From: Candidatus Lernaella stagnicola
Lineage (GTDB): Bacteria > Lernaellota > Lernaellaia > Lernaellales > Lernaellaceae
Direction of reading: 5' to 3'
Length of the DNA stretch: 64,000 bases
NCBI GenBank assembly: GCA_030765525.1
Contig: JAVCCK010000010.1
Location: 533,375-597,374, forward strand
Position numbers and translations under genes: made by a program. Within the stretch, counting starts at the first letter, position 1, and the number at the start of each line of letters is the position of its first letter. The notes below the pieces were generated by a model. It saw nothing but the letters and a program-made list of their open reading frames with translations, was not told where the DNA came from and ran no database searches. This document shows, in pieces, positions 34,224-41,905 of this stretch.

Positions 34224-35876
34224 ATGTTGAAGCCCCTGACCCGCTACACCGTCTGGCTCGTGATGGCCCTCTGGTTCGCCACCGGTGTGGGCGGCGTGCG
34301 CACGGCGGCCGAGAAAAACCTCTACGGGCAGGTTCGTCGACTCGCCGCCTTCTCCTTTAACATTACACCCGAGTCGCACCTGGACACCGGCACCGCCGCG
34401 CGCCCCGGCCCGGCGCTTTTAGCGCTGCCCTTTTATGCGATGGGAAGGGCCGTCGGCCGCTTTCGTGTCGACAACGCCGCGAACCCCGACAGCCTTTGCG
34501 CTCAGGCGACCAAGTTGGCCGCCGCCTTCGCCATGGCCACCGCGCTGGTGCTGCTGTGGCAGACGGCGGTGATTCTCGGCATCCGTCGCGGAGCCGCCAT
34601 GGTGGCCGCGCTTGCCGCGGCGTTTGCCTCGCCGCTGACCATCTACGGTTCGCAATTGGCCCCGCCCGCCTTCAGCCTGCTGGCGGGGGCGCTGGTCGTC
34701 TATTCCTTGTTTTGCATCCGCCAAAAAGACGAGCGTCGCCGGACGCGATTGACCCTCGGCGTCGGCTTGGGCTTGGCCGCGTTGTGCGACGATACCCTCC
34801 TGCTGTTTTGGCCGCTGCTGATGGCCTGGGCCGTTATCTGGATGCGCATGTACTGGAAAAGCCTCGCCTCGGCCTGGCCCACGTTCGCAACCGGCGGGCT
34901 TTTGCTGCTGGTCGGGGCGCTGATCAATACCGCGACGTTCGGCGGCCCTTTGCATGCGCCTGATGGACGCTCGCTGGCCGGTCACTTCAGCCAGGAGTAT
35001 CTGGCGGTGGCATTCTCATCGACTTTCTGGACGCAGGGCTTTCTGCCCTCGCTGAAGCTCTGGTTGATCGGTGACGGCGCGCTCGATCCCGCTCTGGTCG
35101 CCGCCCGCGCGTGGCCCGCGGCGCTGGCCGGTCGGGTGGTGCTCGGCTTGTTCGTCTGGATGCCGCTGCTGGCGTTGGGCGCGCTCGGCTCCTTCGCCAA
35201 ACGGCGCGACGTGTCCGCCCGCCGACCCTTGTACGTGTTGATCGCCGCCTTTTGGGTCGGCTTTCTGCTATTGCTTGTCCAGCGCTCGAGCCCCGATGTG
35301 GCGTTTCCGGACGCGTCGGCCGGCATGTCGATGTGGGTCGCGTACTTGATCGGCCTGGCCTTCTTCGTCGAATACCACTTATGGGAAATGCACGGGCTGG
35401 TGTGGAAAAACGCGCTGCGTGTCGTGTTTCTCGCCGCCTTGGTCGCCGGGTGGGGCAACGGTTGGTACGGCCTGGCCGAACGTAACGTGGGTGCGCCGCT
35501 GCCGGTGACCGCGCACACGGTCTCCCCACCATCGCTCCAGGCCCCCGCGGGGCTCGGGCAAAAGCGCGATCGCGGTCTCTCGTTGCCGGCCGATCGTGAC
35601 GACGCCTTCTTCTACAACGCCAACCGCACCGCGGAATGGCTGCGGAGTCACCCCGGCTCGTTTTGGTCGACGTTCCGGCCGGGCCTCAACAACCTGTCGT
35701 TCTTCGTGCCGATCTTGATTCTGCTTTCTTTGCTGCCCCTGTTCCTGTTTTGGGTTGCGGCCAGCGCGCCGCGAACCGAACTCGACCGCCTGCACCCGCC
35801 GCCGCAAGAAGAGCCGCCCCCCGCGGCAACCGAAGAGGTCTACGAACCCGAAGAAGAAAACGATAACGGAAGATGA
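34224..35876 (+). CDS. Multi-pass membrane protein, glycosyltransferase-like
   Basis: 550 residues with about ten hydrophobic segments and an acidic C-terminal tail (EPPPAATEEVYEPEEEND). Early periplasmic loop: SFNITPESHLDTGTAARPGPALLALPFYA, where the Glu and the following 'RPGP-LLALP' resemble the acidic-loop plus HPP-like motif of GT-C/RgtA-type transferases. A further loop contains FGGPLHAPDGRSLAGHFSQEY. It lies 57 bases downstream of rfbB. Assignment to glycosyl transfer is inference from topology and context. It is the last gene before an AT-rich restriction-modification pair. Confidence 0.65.
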   Translation: MLKPLTRYTVWLVMALWFATGVGGVRTAAEKNLYGQVRRLAAFSFNITPESHLDTGTAARPGPALLALPFYAMGRAVGRFRVDNAANPDSLCAQATKLAAAFAMATALVLLWQTAVILGIRRGAAMVAALAAAFASPLTIYGSQLAPPAFSLLAGALVVYSLFCIRQKDERRRTRLTLGVGLGLAALCDDTLLLFWPLLMAWAVIWMRMYWKSLASAWPTFATGGLLLLVGALINTATFGGPLHAPDGRSLAGHFSQEYLAVAFSSTFWTQGFLPSLKLWLIGDGALDPALVAARAWPAALAGRVVLGLFVWMPLLALGALGSFAKRRDVSARRPLYVLIAAFWVGFLLLLVQRSSPDVAFPDASAGMSMWVAYLIGLAFFVEYHLWEMHGLVWKNALRVVFLAALVAGWGNGWYGLAERNVGAPLPVTAHTVSPPSLQAPAGLGQKRDRGLSLPADRDDAFFYNANRTAEWLRSHPGSFWSTFRPGLNNLSFFVPILILLSLLPLFLFWVAASAPRTELDRLHPPPQEEPPPAATEEVYEPEEENDNGR

Positions 35877-35949
35877 CCACAAGGTGTTCATGGTATTGCC
35901 GAGGGATTAATCGTCGTGTACCGTTATCGAAAGGGGATATGAAATCCAT

Positions 35950-36825
35950 ATGCAGGAAGAAAAAACGATTTCGCGTGGGTCGAAAATTGAAACGCAGCAT
36001 TTCCTTTACAATCGCGATGCGCGGTCCATGAAGGATTTAGACGATCAGTCGATACATTTGGTTGTTACCTCACCTCCCTATTGGACGCTAAAGAAGTACA
36101 ACGATCACCCAGGGCAACTTGGTCATATCGAGGATTATGAAACATTCTTAGCGGAATTGAATCTCGTTTGGCAAGAATGTTTTCGCGTCTTGGTGCCCGG
36201 TGGCCGGGCAGTGATTAATGTGGGCGACGTTTGTCTTTCGCGAAAACAGAACGGGCGGCATCTCGTGATGCCACTTCACGCCGATATCATGGTAGCGTGT
36301 AGAAAAATCGGGTTTGATAACTTGAATCCGATCTTGTGGTTGAAAATCTCAAACGCTCAATTTGAAGCGAATGCGAATTCGAAATTTCTTGGAAAACCTT
36401 ATGAACCAAATGCAATTGTAAAAAACGACGTCGAATTTCTCTTGATGCAGAGAAAACCGGGCGGATACCGTAAGCCTACAATGGAACAAAGAAGCGCGTC
36501 CAAACTCCCCAAAAAAGAGTTCAACGAGTGGTTTCGTCAGGTGTGGACATTAACGGGCGCTCGTGATTCAAGCCACCCGGCGCCTTATCCGCTCGCGTTA
36601 GCGGAGCGACTAGTGCGAATGTTCAGCTTCGTTGGTGATACGGTTCTGGACCCGTTTTTGGGGACAGGCACAACAGCCATTGCCGCCGGCCGTTGGCGCA
36701 GACACAGTGTGGGATATGAGGTCGACCCGGAATATTTCAGACTCGCGAAGAAAAACATAGAGAATGCCACCGATCTATATCAAGAACTCACGGTATGCAC
36801 CGAACATAACGCCGGAAACCAATGA
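35950..36825 (+). CDS. Type II DNA methyltransferase, beta class (N4-cytosine or N6-adenine)
   Basis: 291 residues. Motif IV TSPPYW is at 40-45 and precedes motif I VLDPFLGTGTTAIAA (233-246), so the order is that of beta-class amino-methyltransferases. TSPPYW is found in N4-cytosine and many N6-adenine enzymes. LVPGGRAVINVGD forms a core strand. It would methylate the host DNA to protect it from the endonuclease whose ATG overlaps its stop by four bases. Base and codon use (many A/T-ending codons) contrast sharply with flanking genes, indicating recent acquisition. No controller (C) protein gene was found. Confidence 0.9.
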   Translation: MQEEKTISRGSKIETQHFLYNRDARSMKDLDDQSIHLVVTSPPYWTLKKYNDHPGQLGHIEDYETFLAELNLVWQECFRVLVPGGRAVINVGDVCLSRKQNGRHLVMPLHADIMVACRKIGFDNLNPILWLKISNAQFEANANSKFLGKPYEPNAIVKNDVEFLLMQRKPGGYRKPTMEQRSASKLPKKEFNEWFRQVWTLTGARDSSHPAPYPLALAERLVRMFSFVGDTVLDPFLGTGTTAIAAGRWRRHSVGYEVDPEYFRLAKKNIENATDLYQELTVCTEHNAGNQ

Positions 36826-37547
36826 CACGTTTCTTGTCAAACGCTTGGGTCAAGGAAAACGTCGAGGAAGCTGTGCGCTATTTCTGGGAAACAAGAACGG
36901 GCCAAGCAAACAGGTCGAAACGGGACCAAGGGAATCGAAAAGCGGCAACAGGAGGAAAGCATCTTTGGCGTTTTTCGGAGATCTTTCAGGAGGTCGCTTT
37001 AGGGTCCGGTTATACGGACGACCATGTTTTTCTTACGCCGAAAAAAAAGAGGATACTTCCGGGGTATTTTCGTCCCACGAAGGATTGGGACTTCTTGGTC
37101 GTTAAAAACGGGAGACTCATTGCGGCGATCGAAATGAAATCGCATATTGGGCCGTCTTTCGGAAACAACTTCAACAACAGAGCCGAAGAAGCACTTGGAA
37201 ATGCGGTGGACTTTTGGACCGCTTATCGGGAAAAGGTCTTCGGTCTGCAACCGAGCCCTTGGCTTGGATATGTCATGTTGTTGGAAGACCATGAGAAAGC
37301 AAGGAGGCCAACAAAGACGGAAACCTTCCACTTCCCCGTCCTTCCGGAACTGGATCGGGCATCTTATGCGAAACGTTATTCTGAACTCTGCTCGCGCCTT
37401 ATCTTAGAGCGGAAATACAGCGCAGCCGCGTTGTTGGTAGCCCCAAAGCACAGCCCCGGCGAGTATTCGGAACCCAGCGATGAGCTGTCAATCAAACGAT
37501 TCCTCAAGTCTTTTCGCGCTCATTTGCGAGCTAATATCAGCAGTTAG
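36822..37547 (+). CDS. PaeR7I/XhoI-like type II restriction endonuclease
   Basis: 241 residues, close to the size of PaeR7I. The PD-(D/E)xK core is visible: Asp90 (KDWDFLVV), then Glu104-Met-Lys106 (AAIEMKSHIG). The following GPSFGNNFNNRAEEALGNA is the strongly conserved PaeR7I/XhoI signature. Family members cut CTCGAG, so that specificity is expected but not shown. The gene overlaps the methyltransferase by four bases (ATGA), and the AT-rich codon use of the two agrees. It ends exactly where the convergent membrane protein gene ends. Both genes appear intact, so the system is probably active. Confidence 0.88.
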   Translation: MTRFLSNAWVKENVEEAVRYFWETRTGQANRSKRDQGNRKAATGGKHLWRFSEIFQEVALGSGYTDDHVFLTPKKKRILPGYFRPTKDWDFLVVKNGRLIAAIEMKSHIGPSFGNNFNNRAEEALGNAVDFWTAYREKVFGLQPSPWLGYVMLLEDHEKARRPTKTETFHFPVLPELDRASYAKRYSELCSRLILERKYSAAALLVAPKHSPGEYSEPSDELSIKRFLKSFRAHLRANISS

Positions 37548-38849
37548 TTAAAGCGCGTCAAATGTGAAGGGTTTGAGTTCCTTGCGTTCGATTTCGTCGC
37601 TGTCGGGCGTCTCCACCGAGCGAAGCAACACGTCGAAATCGAGCATGCCGCGCGGTGCCGACGCCCGCACGTTTAACGTCGCGTCGGGATTGGCCAAGGG
37701 GCAGGGGACGTGCGCCGCGAAACGAACGATCGTGCGGTCGCCCGCCGCCAGCGTTCGGCGAACCAGCTTCCACGGCTCCCCATCGTACGTGGCGCTTGCT
37801 TCGACCTTCCCCGCATCGTGCGTTTCGATTTCGATGAACAAATCCTTGGCCGAAGCCCGCTTGTGCAGCGGCCCCGCGACCTCGACTTGCTTGGCGTCGC
37901 CTGAGAGCACGTCGGCCCGCAATTCGTACCAGTTGGCCGCAGGCCGACTGTCGACCTTCCCCGACCATTCGTTGTAGCGAATACCGCCCGTGTTGAAAGC
38001 GGGCTCGATGCCGAATACGCCTTGCCGCAGCACCCACCCGGCGGGCACGATTTTCGGCGTGCGCAGCGGTGGCGTCACGTTCGGCCGCGCCGCGCCGATC
38101 CGACACACGAAACGCGCCGCCGCGCCGTGAGCCGCCAGGCGGACCGTCGAACTGTCGTGCCGCAGGGAATTGTCTTCCATGCGCCGCGCCGCGAGCATGA
38201 AGAGCCCGGCATGCTGCAGGCGCCGCGTCATATCGAGGTCTTTGTCGAAACCGTGCGCCAAGCCTTTTTTCTCATAGGGAAAAGCGCCGTTGATCGACCC
38301 GCGAAATCCCAGCCGCGCCTGCTCGGCCACCACGAAGAACGCAAATACCAGCACGCCGACCCAAGCCGCTTTCACCGCCCGCCGCGCCGACCATGTCGCG
38401 ATCCGCGCCCGCCACGTCACCAGGCGCCCGCGAAGGAAGAACGACAACACCAACACCGCCAACGCCGCCGGCGGCAGCCATAACATCCACGCCGTGGGCA
38501 GCACCGCCGACCACCCCGGATACCCGCCGATGAACACCGCACCCGCCGCGCCCAGGGCCGCAAAGTGCCCCACCAGCCGGGCCAACGCGAGGTAGGCGAG
38601 CGCGAAACCGGCGAGCCCCCACAGCATCGTCACCGCGAAGGGCGCAATCGCACCGCCGAAGGGGAGGATCATCGTCGCCCAGAAATCAAAGGTGTCCCAA
38701 CCCACGGTGCGCTCGGCTTCGGCAAGCCGGGCGAGTGATTCGGGCCGCACGATGCCGCCGAAAAAAACCGCCGCGTGCGCCATCACCGCCAAGAACATGG
38801 CGATCAGCCAGGCACTGCGCGGGCTCGGGAAAGGTCGGGTTTGATCCAT
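37548..38849 (-). CDS. Membrane protein with C-terminal soluble domain, unknown
   Basis: 433 residues. About five hydrophobic segments lie in the first ~185 residues (WLIAMFLAVMAHAAVFFGG; FAVTMLWGLAGFALAYLALARL; FAALGAAGAVFIGGYPGW; MLWLPPAALAVLVLSFFL; AAWVGVLVFAFFVVAEQ). A roughly 240-residue domain outside the membrane follows, with beta-like strands (FNTGGIRYNEWSGKVDSRP; WYELRADVLSGDAKQVEVAG). No enzyme motif was seen. The gene runs divergent from the secreted HExxH protein and convergent with the restriction endonuclease. Possibly a sugar- or lipid-processing membrane protein, but no family is claimed. Confidence 0.65.
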   Translation of the reverse strand: MDQTRPFPSPRSAWLIAMFLAVMAHAAVFFGGIVRPESLARLAEAERTVGWDTFDFWATMILPFGGAIAPFAVTMLWGLAGFALAYLALARLVGHFAALGAAGAVFIGGYPGWSAVLPTAWMLWLPPAALAVLVLSFFLRGRLVTWRARIATWSARRAVKAAWVGVLVFAFFVVAEQARLGFRGSINGAFPYEKKGLAHGFDKDLDMTRRLQHAGLFMLAARRMEDNSLRHDSSTVRLAAHGAAARFVCRIGAARPNVTPPLRTPKIVPAGWVLRQGVFGIEPAFNTGGIRYNEWSGKVDSRPAANWYELRADVLSGDAKQVEVAGPLHKRASAKDLFIEIETHDAGKVEASATYDGEPWKLVRRTLAAGDRTIVRFAAHVPCPLANPDATLNVRASAPRGMLDFDVLLRSVETPDSDEIERKELKPFTFDAL

Positions 38850-38949
38850 GGTCTCAAGATACGGACTGTGGGGGGCCTAGCGCAAGACACGGTTTGGCGC
38901 GCGGCGAAATCGTCACTATGATGAACGGAGCAACGAAAGGATTCGCGAC

Positions 38950-40392
38950 ATGAAACGAAGTGTTTGGTTCGCCGTCATCATCGCAATCGTCTTGGCCTCG
39001 CCCGCCGCAGCCGGCTGGTCGGCCACACCCTATCTGAAACCCTACATGCAGTTGGACCTCCCCGTGTTGGCCGCACCGCTGGCCGATCCTTATGAAGTGG
39101 GCGAGCAGCGTACGTTCTGGGGGTGGGACTTGTCCGGCATGCCGCCGGCGAACATCCAGTTTACCGCCACCTGCCGCGGCGCGTCCGACTTCGGCTACGT
39201 ATTCGTCGCCGACGCGCTGTGGGGTGACGCCATGGATCAGGACGACGTCGACGCCGTGCTCGAAGCGTGGGACGAGACCTCGCCCGCCGGCAGCGTGGAC
39301 CCCGACAGCGGCATCTACGACATCGAAGTGGAGCTATTCGGCGACCCGCCCGACACGGACGGCGTCCCGGGCGTCGTGCTGCTGTACTACGAGATGAACT
39401 GCTTCATGGGCACGTGCTTCGACGGCTTCTATCGCTATGACGACCAGACCGCGGGTCCCTACAGCAACGAGATGGACATGGTTCACCTCGATCCGACCGT
39501 CAACGATCCGGGCGACGATTACATGCTCGGTGTGGCGGCGCACGAGTTCAACCACATGCTGCAGATGGTGCACGATGTGAACGAAACCGCGTGGCTCTCC
39601 GAGTCCCTGGCCGAAGCCGCGATGATCGTCACCGGCTACGACACCGACACCGGTTGGCTGGCTGATTTCGCCGCCGACCCCACGACCGGATTCTTCGGCG
39701 ACGAAACGAACGTGCATTACGGCGCGGCGCTCTTGCTCGGCACCTATCTCTACGAAGCCGGCGGCGCCACGCTGCTGCAGGCCGTCACGGCCGACTCGGA
39801 CAACGGCGTCGAGAGTATCGAGAACCATTTGCCGGCCGGCGACGTTGATAACTTCGGCGAATTCTTCGGCGACATGGCGCTGGCCGCGGCGGCCGACTTC
39901 TTCGTCGAACAGCTCGACGCAACGACGGCGGCGCAGCAGGCGTATCAATACCGCTTGCTCTCGGTGGGCGAGTTGAACTGGACTGAGCCTTCCGAGTCGG
40001 GCAAAGCGGAAACAAGCTGGCAGACGACACTGCCCGGCGGCTCGATGGCCGCGCTGCGCTTCGACTTCGACACGCCGATGGGCGCGGCGGACGTCGCGCT
40101 TTCCGACACCAACGGGCTGATCGAGTACGGCGTGTTCGGCGCACCGGATGGCGAGGCCCTGGCGTACACGCGGTTCAACAATCCGGATGATGCCACGATC
40201 GAATGCCCGCTCGGCGCGGCGACCACGGCCGTCTTGGTGGCCGCCAATCCGCAGCCCGCGCCGGTGTCGCTGGATATCACCGTGACCTTTGTGGAAGCGG
40301 GAGCAGGTGATGACGACGTCACCGATGACGACACAACCGGCGACGACGACGACACAACCGACGACGACATCGGCGACGGATGCGGGTGCTGA
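38950..40392 (+). CDS. Secreted HExxH metalloprotease-like protein with Asp-rich, Cys-terminated tail
   Basis: 480 residues. The signal peptide (WFAVIIAIVLASPAAAG) is preceded by AAAGGA at a proper distance. The putative zinc site is GVAAHEFNHMLQMVHD, followed 17 residues later by LSESLAEAA, whose Glu could be the third ligand as in gluzincin or immune-inhibitor-A-like peptidases. The domain begins with a beta-rich TFWGWDLSGMPPANIQF segment. The C-terminal ~40 residues are Asp/Thr-rich (repeated TTGDDDD, TDDD) and end with DGCGC. There is no N-terminal lipobox, so the tail with two cysteines is the likely anchoring signal, as in the metallophosphatase at 16677. Substrate unknown. Confidence 0.8.
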   Translation: MKRSVWFAVIIAIVLASPAAAGWSATPYLKPYMQLDLPVLAAPLADPYEVGEQRTFWGWDLSGMPPANIQFTATCRGASDFGYVFVADALWGDAMDQDDVDAVLEAWDETSPAGSVDPDSGIYDIEVELFGDPPDTDGVPGVVLLYYEMNCFMGTCFDGFYRYDDQTAGPYSNEMDMVHLDPTVNDPGDDYMLGVAAHEFNHMLQMVHDVNETAWLSESLAEAAMIVTGYDTDTGWLADFAADPTTGFFGDETNVHYGAALLLGTYLYEAGGATLLQAVTADSDNGVESIENHLPAGDVDNFGEFFGDMALAAAADFFVEQLDATTAAQQAYQYRLLSVGELNWTEPSESGKAETSWQTTLPGGSMAALRFDFDTPMGAADVALSDTNGLIEYGVFGAPDGEALAYTRFNNPDDATIECPLGAATTAVLVAANPQPAPVSLDITVTFVEAGAGDDDVTDDDTTGDDDDTTDDDIGDGCGC

Positions 40393-40405
40393 GAACGACC
40401 GGGGC

Positions 40406-41905
40406 CTAATCGCTTACCCGGCTCCAGATTTGCGCGCGTACGGTTGGCGCGGCGGCGAAGGTCGGCCAGGCTTTCTCGCTGCGTGGCACGAAACCCGCTT
40501 CACGTAGAACGCGTATCGTCGGCTCGACACCGCGATCCAAATTGCGCCAACGCTCATGCGACAACAACAACGCCACGCGGCGATGCCCGGCAAGCCGCCG
40601 GCGCAATGCGGGTAAGTCGCATTCGTCGGTGAGGCTCGCCCCCGCTCGATGCGATTCCCCACCGGGCCGCAGGTCATTCGGTATGCCGACCGTCTCCAGC
40701 CCTTGTCCGTACCAGCGGTAGCCGTCGGCGGCGAACCACGCCACGCCCAACACCAGGTCGCCCGGCGCTGATTCGCTGTCGATCCATTGCGCGGCTTGGC
40801 GCAACGGCTCGCGACCCTGGCGGGCGGCTTCGGGCAACGCCAGGACGTTCAACCCGAGGATCAGGGCGAACAAGACGCCCGCGGCGAAACGCGGCCGCCA
40901 CGCTGCGAACGGTGCGACGGCCAACAGGGCCAGCGGGGCGGCGATGACGACAAAGTAATGGAAGCCGATGAAGACGCCGAAAAGCAGATGCGCGGCCAGC
41001 GCCGCGATCACGACGATCCCCGTCACCAGCAGCAACGCCCGCGCGGGCCGGGAACCGCGCAGGGTCCAGGCGCCCCATGCCGCCAGCCCCCACGCCAACA
41101 AGGTCGCGGCGATCCCGGCCAGAGTCGGCCACAGCACGCGCAGCGCCGGTTCGACGCCGCCCAATCCGCCCGCGTTCAGGAAGATCTGCCCACCGCGTCG
41201 CGCCAAACGTTCGGGCGAGGCCGACCATTGCACCCAGCCGCCGCCCAGGCCGCCCGCCTGCGCCCACAGCACCGGCAACCACGGCGCGAACAACAAGCCG
41301 GCCAGCAGCGCAGCGCCCGTCACACTTCGCCCGGCCGCGTCGCCTCGCACGTAAAGCCACACGCCCAGCAAGCCGACCGCGGCGAGTAGGAAGACATGGT
41401 AGTAGAATGTGTAGCAGCCCAACGCCAGCACGACGCCGAGCGCCACCGCCCGGCGGCGATCGGGCCGCTCCATCAGTGAAAGCAGCAACGCGATGACCGC
41501 CGCGCCCAGCAATGCGGCAAGCGCGTAGGAGCGAACCAGCCGCGCCAGTTGGAAGCCCATCGGCGAGGTGATCAACAACGCCGCGCCCAAGATGCCGGCA
41601 AGATCACCGGCCAGGCGGCGTCCGATGACGTAGGCCAAAAAGGCCGTCGCCAACCACGCCAACACGGAAAACAGCCGCCAACCCGCCTCGGGCAGCCCGG
41701 CCCGCACCGCCAAGCCCACTAGCAGCGCGAACGTCGGCGGATGCACATCGACGGTAGTAGCGGCAAGCAGATGTCCGTCGCGCGCCGCCAGCGGCAAATA
41801 GACTTCGTCGGTGTTGAGGCTCAAGCCCGGCAGGCTGGAGAGGTACACGGCAAGGCCCGCCGCAAGCAACAGAGCGACTGTCCAACGGCGGACCCGGTCA
41901 CTCAC
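40406..41905 (-). CDS. GT-C (ArnT/PMT-like) glycosyltransferase
   Basis: 499 residues with about 11 hydrophobic helices. The first loop is LSLNTDEVYLPLAARDG and the second TTVDVHPPTFALL; Asp-Glu followed by 'D-x-HPP' is the signature of GT39/GT83-type transferases such as ArnT and RgtA, which use polyprenyl-phosphate sugars. The GTG start overlaps the TGA of the PBP1A gene, so the two are translationally coupled. This pairing suggests modification of peptidoglycan or a cell-wall-linked glycan; that is inference. The C-terminal soluble part (about 100 residues) has no known motif. Confidence 0.82.
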   Translation of the reverse strand: MSDRVRRWTVALLLAAGLAVYLSSLPGLSLNTDEVYLPLAARDGHLLAATTVDVHPPTFALLVGLAVRAGLPEAGWRLFSVLAWLATAFLAYVIGRRLAGDLAGILGAALLITSPMGFQLARLVRSYALAALLGAAVIALLLSLMERPDRRRAVALGVVLALGCYTFYYHVFLLAAVGLLGVWLYVRGDAAGRSVTGAALLAGLLFAPWLPVLWAQAGGLGGGWVQWSASPERLARRGGQIFLNAGGLGGVEPALRVLWPTLAGIAATLLAWGLAAWGAWTLRGSRPARALLLVTGIVVIAALAAHLLFGVFIGFHYFVVIAAPLALLAVAPFAAWRPRFAAGVLFALILGLNVLALPEAARQGREPLRQAAQWIDSESAPGDLVLGVAWFAADGYRWYGQGLETVGIPNDLRPGGESHRAGASLTDECDLPALRRRLAGHRRVALLLSHERWRNLDRGVEPTIRVLREAGFVPRSEKAWPTFAAAPTVRAQIWSRVSD

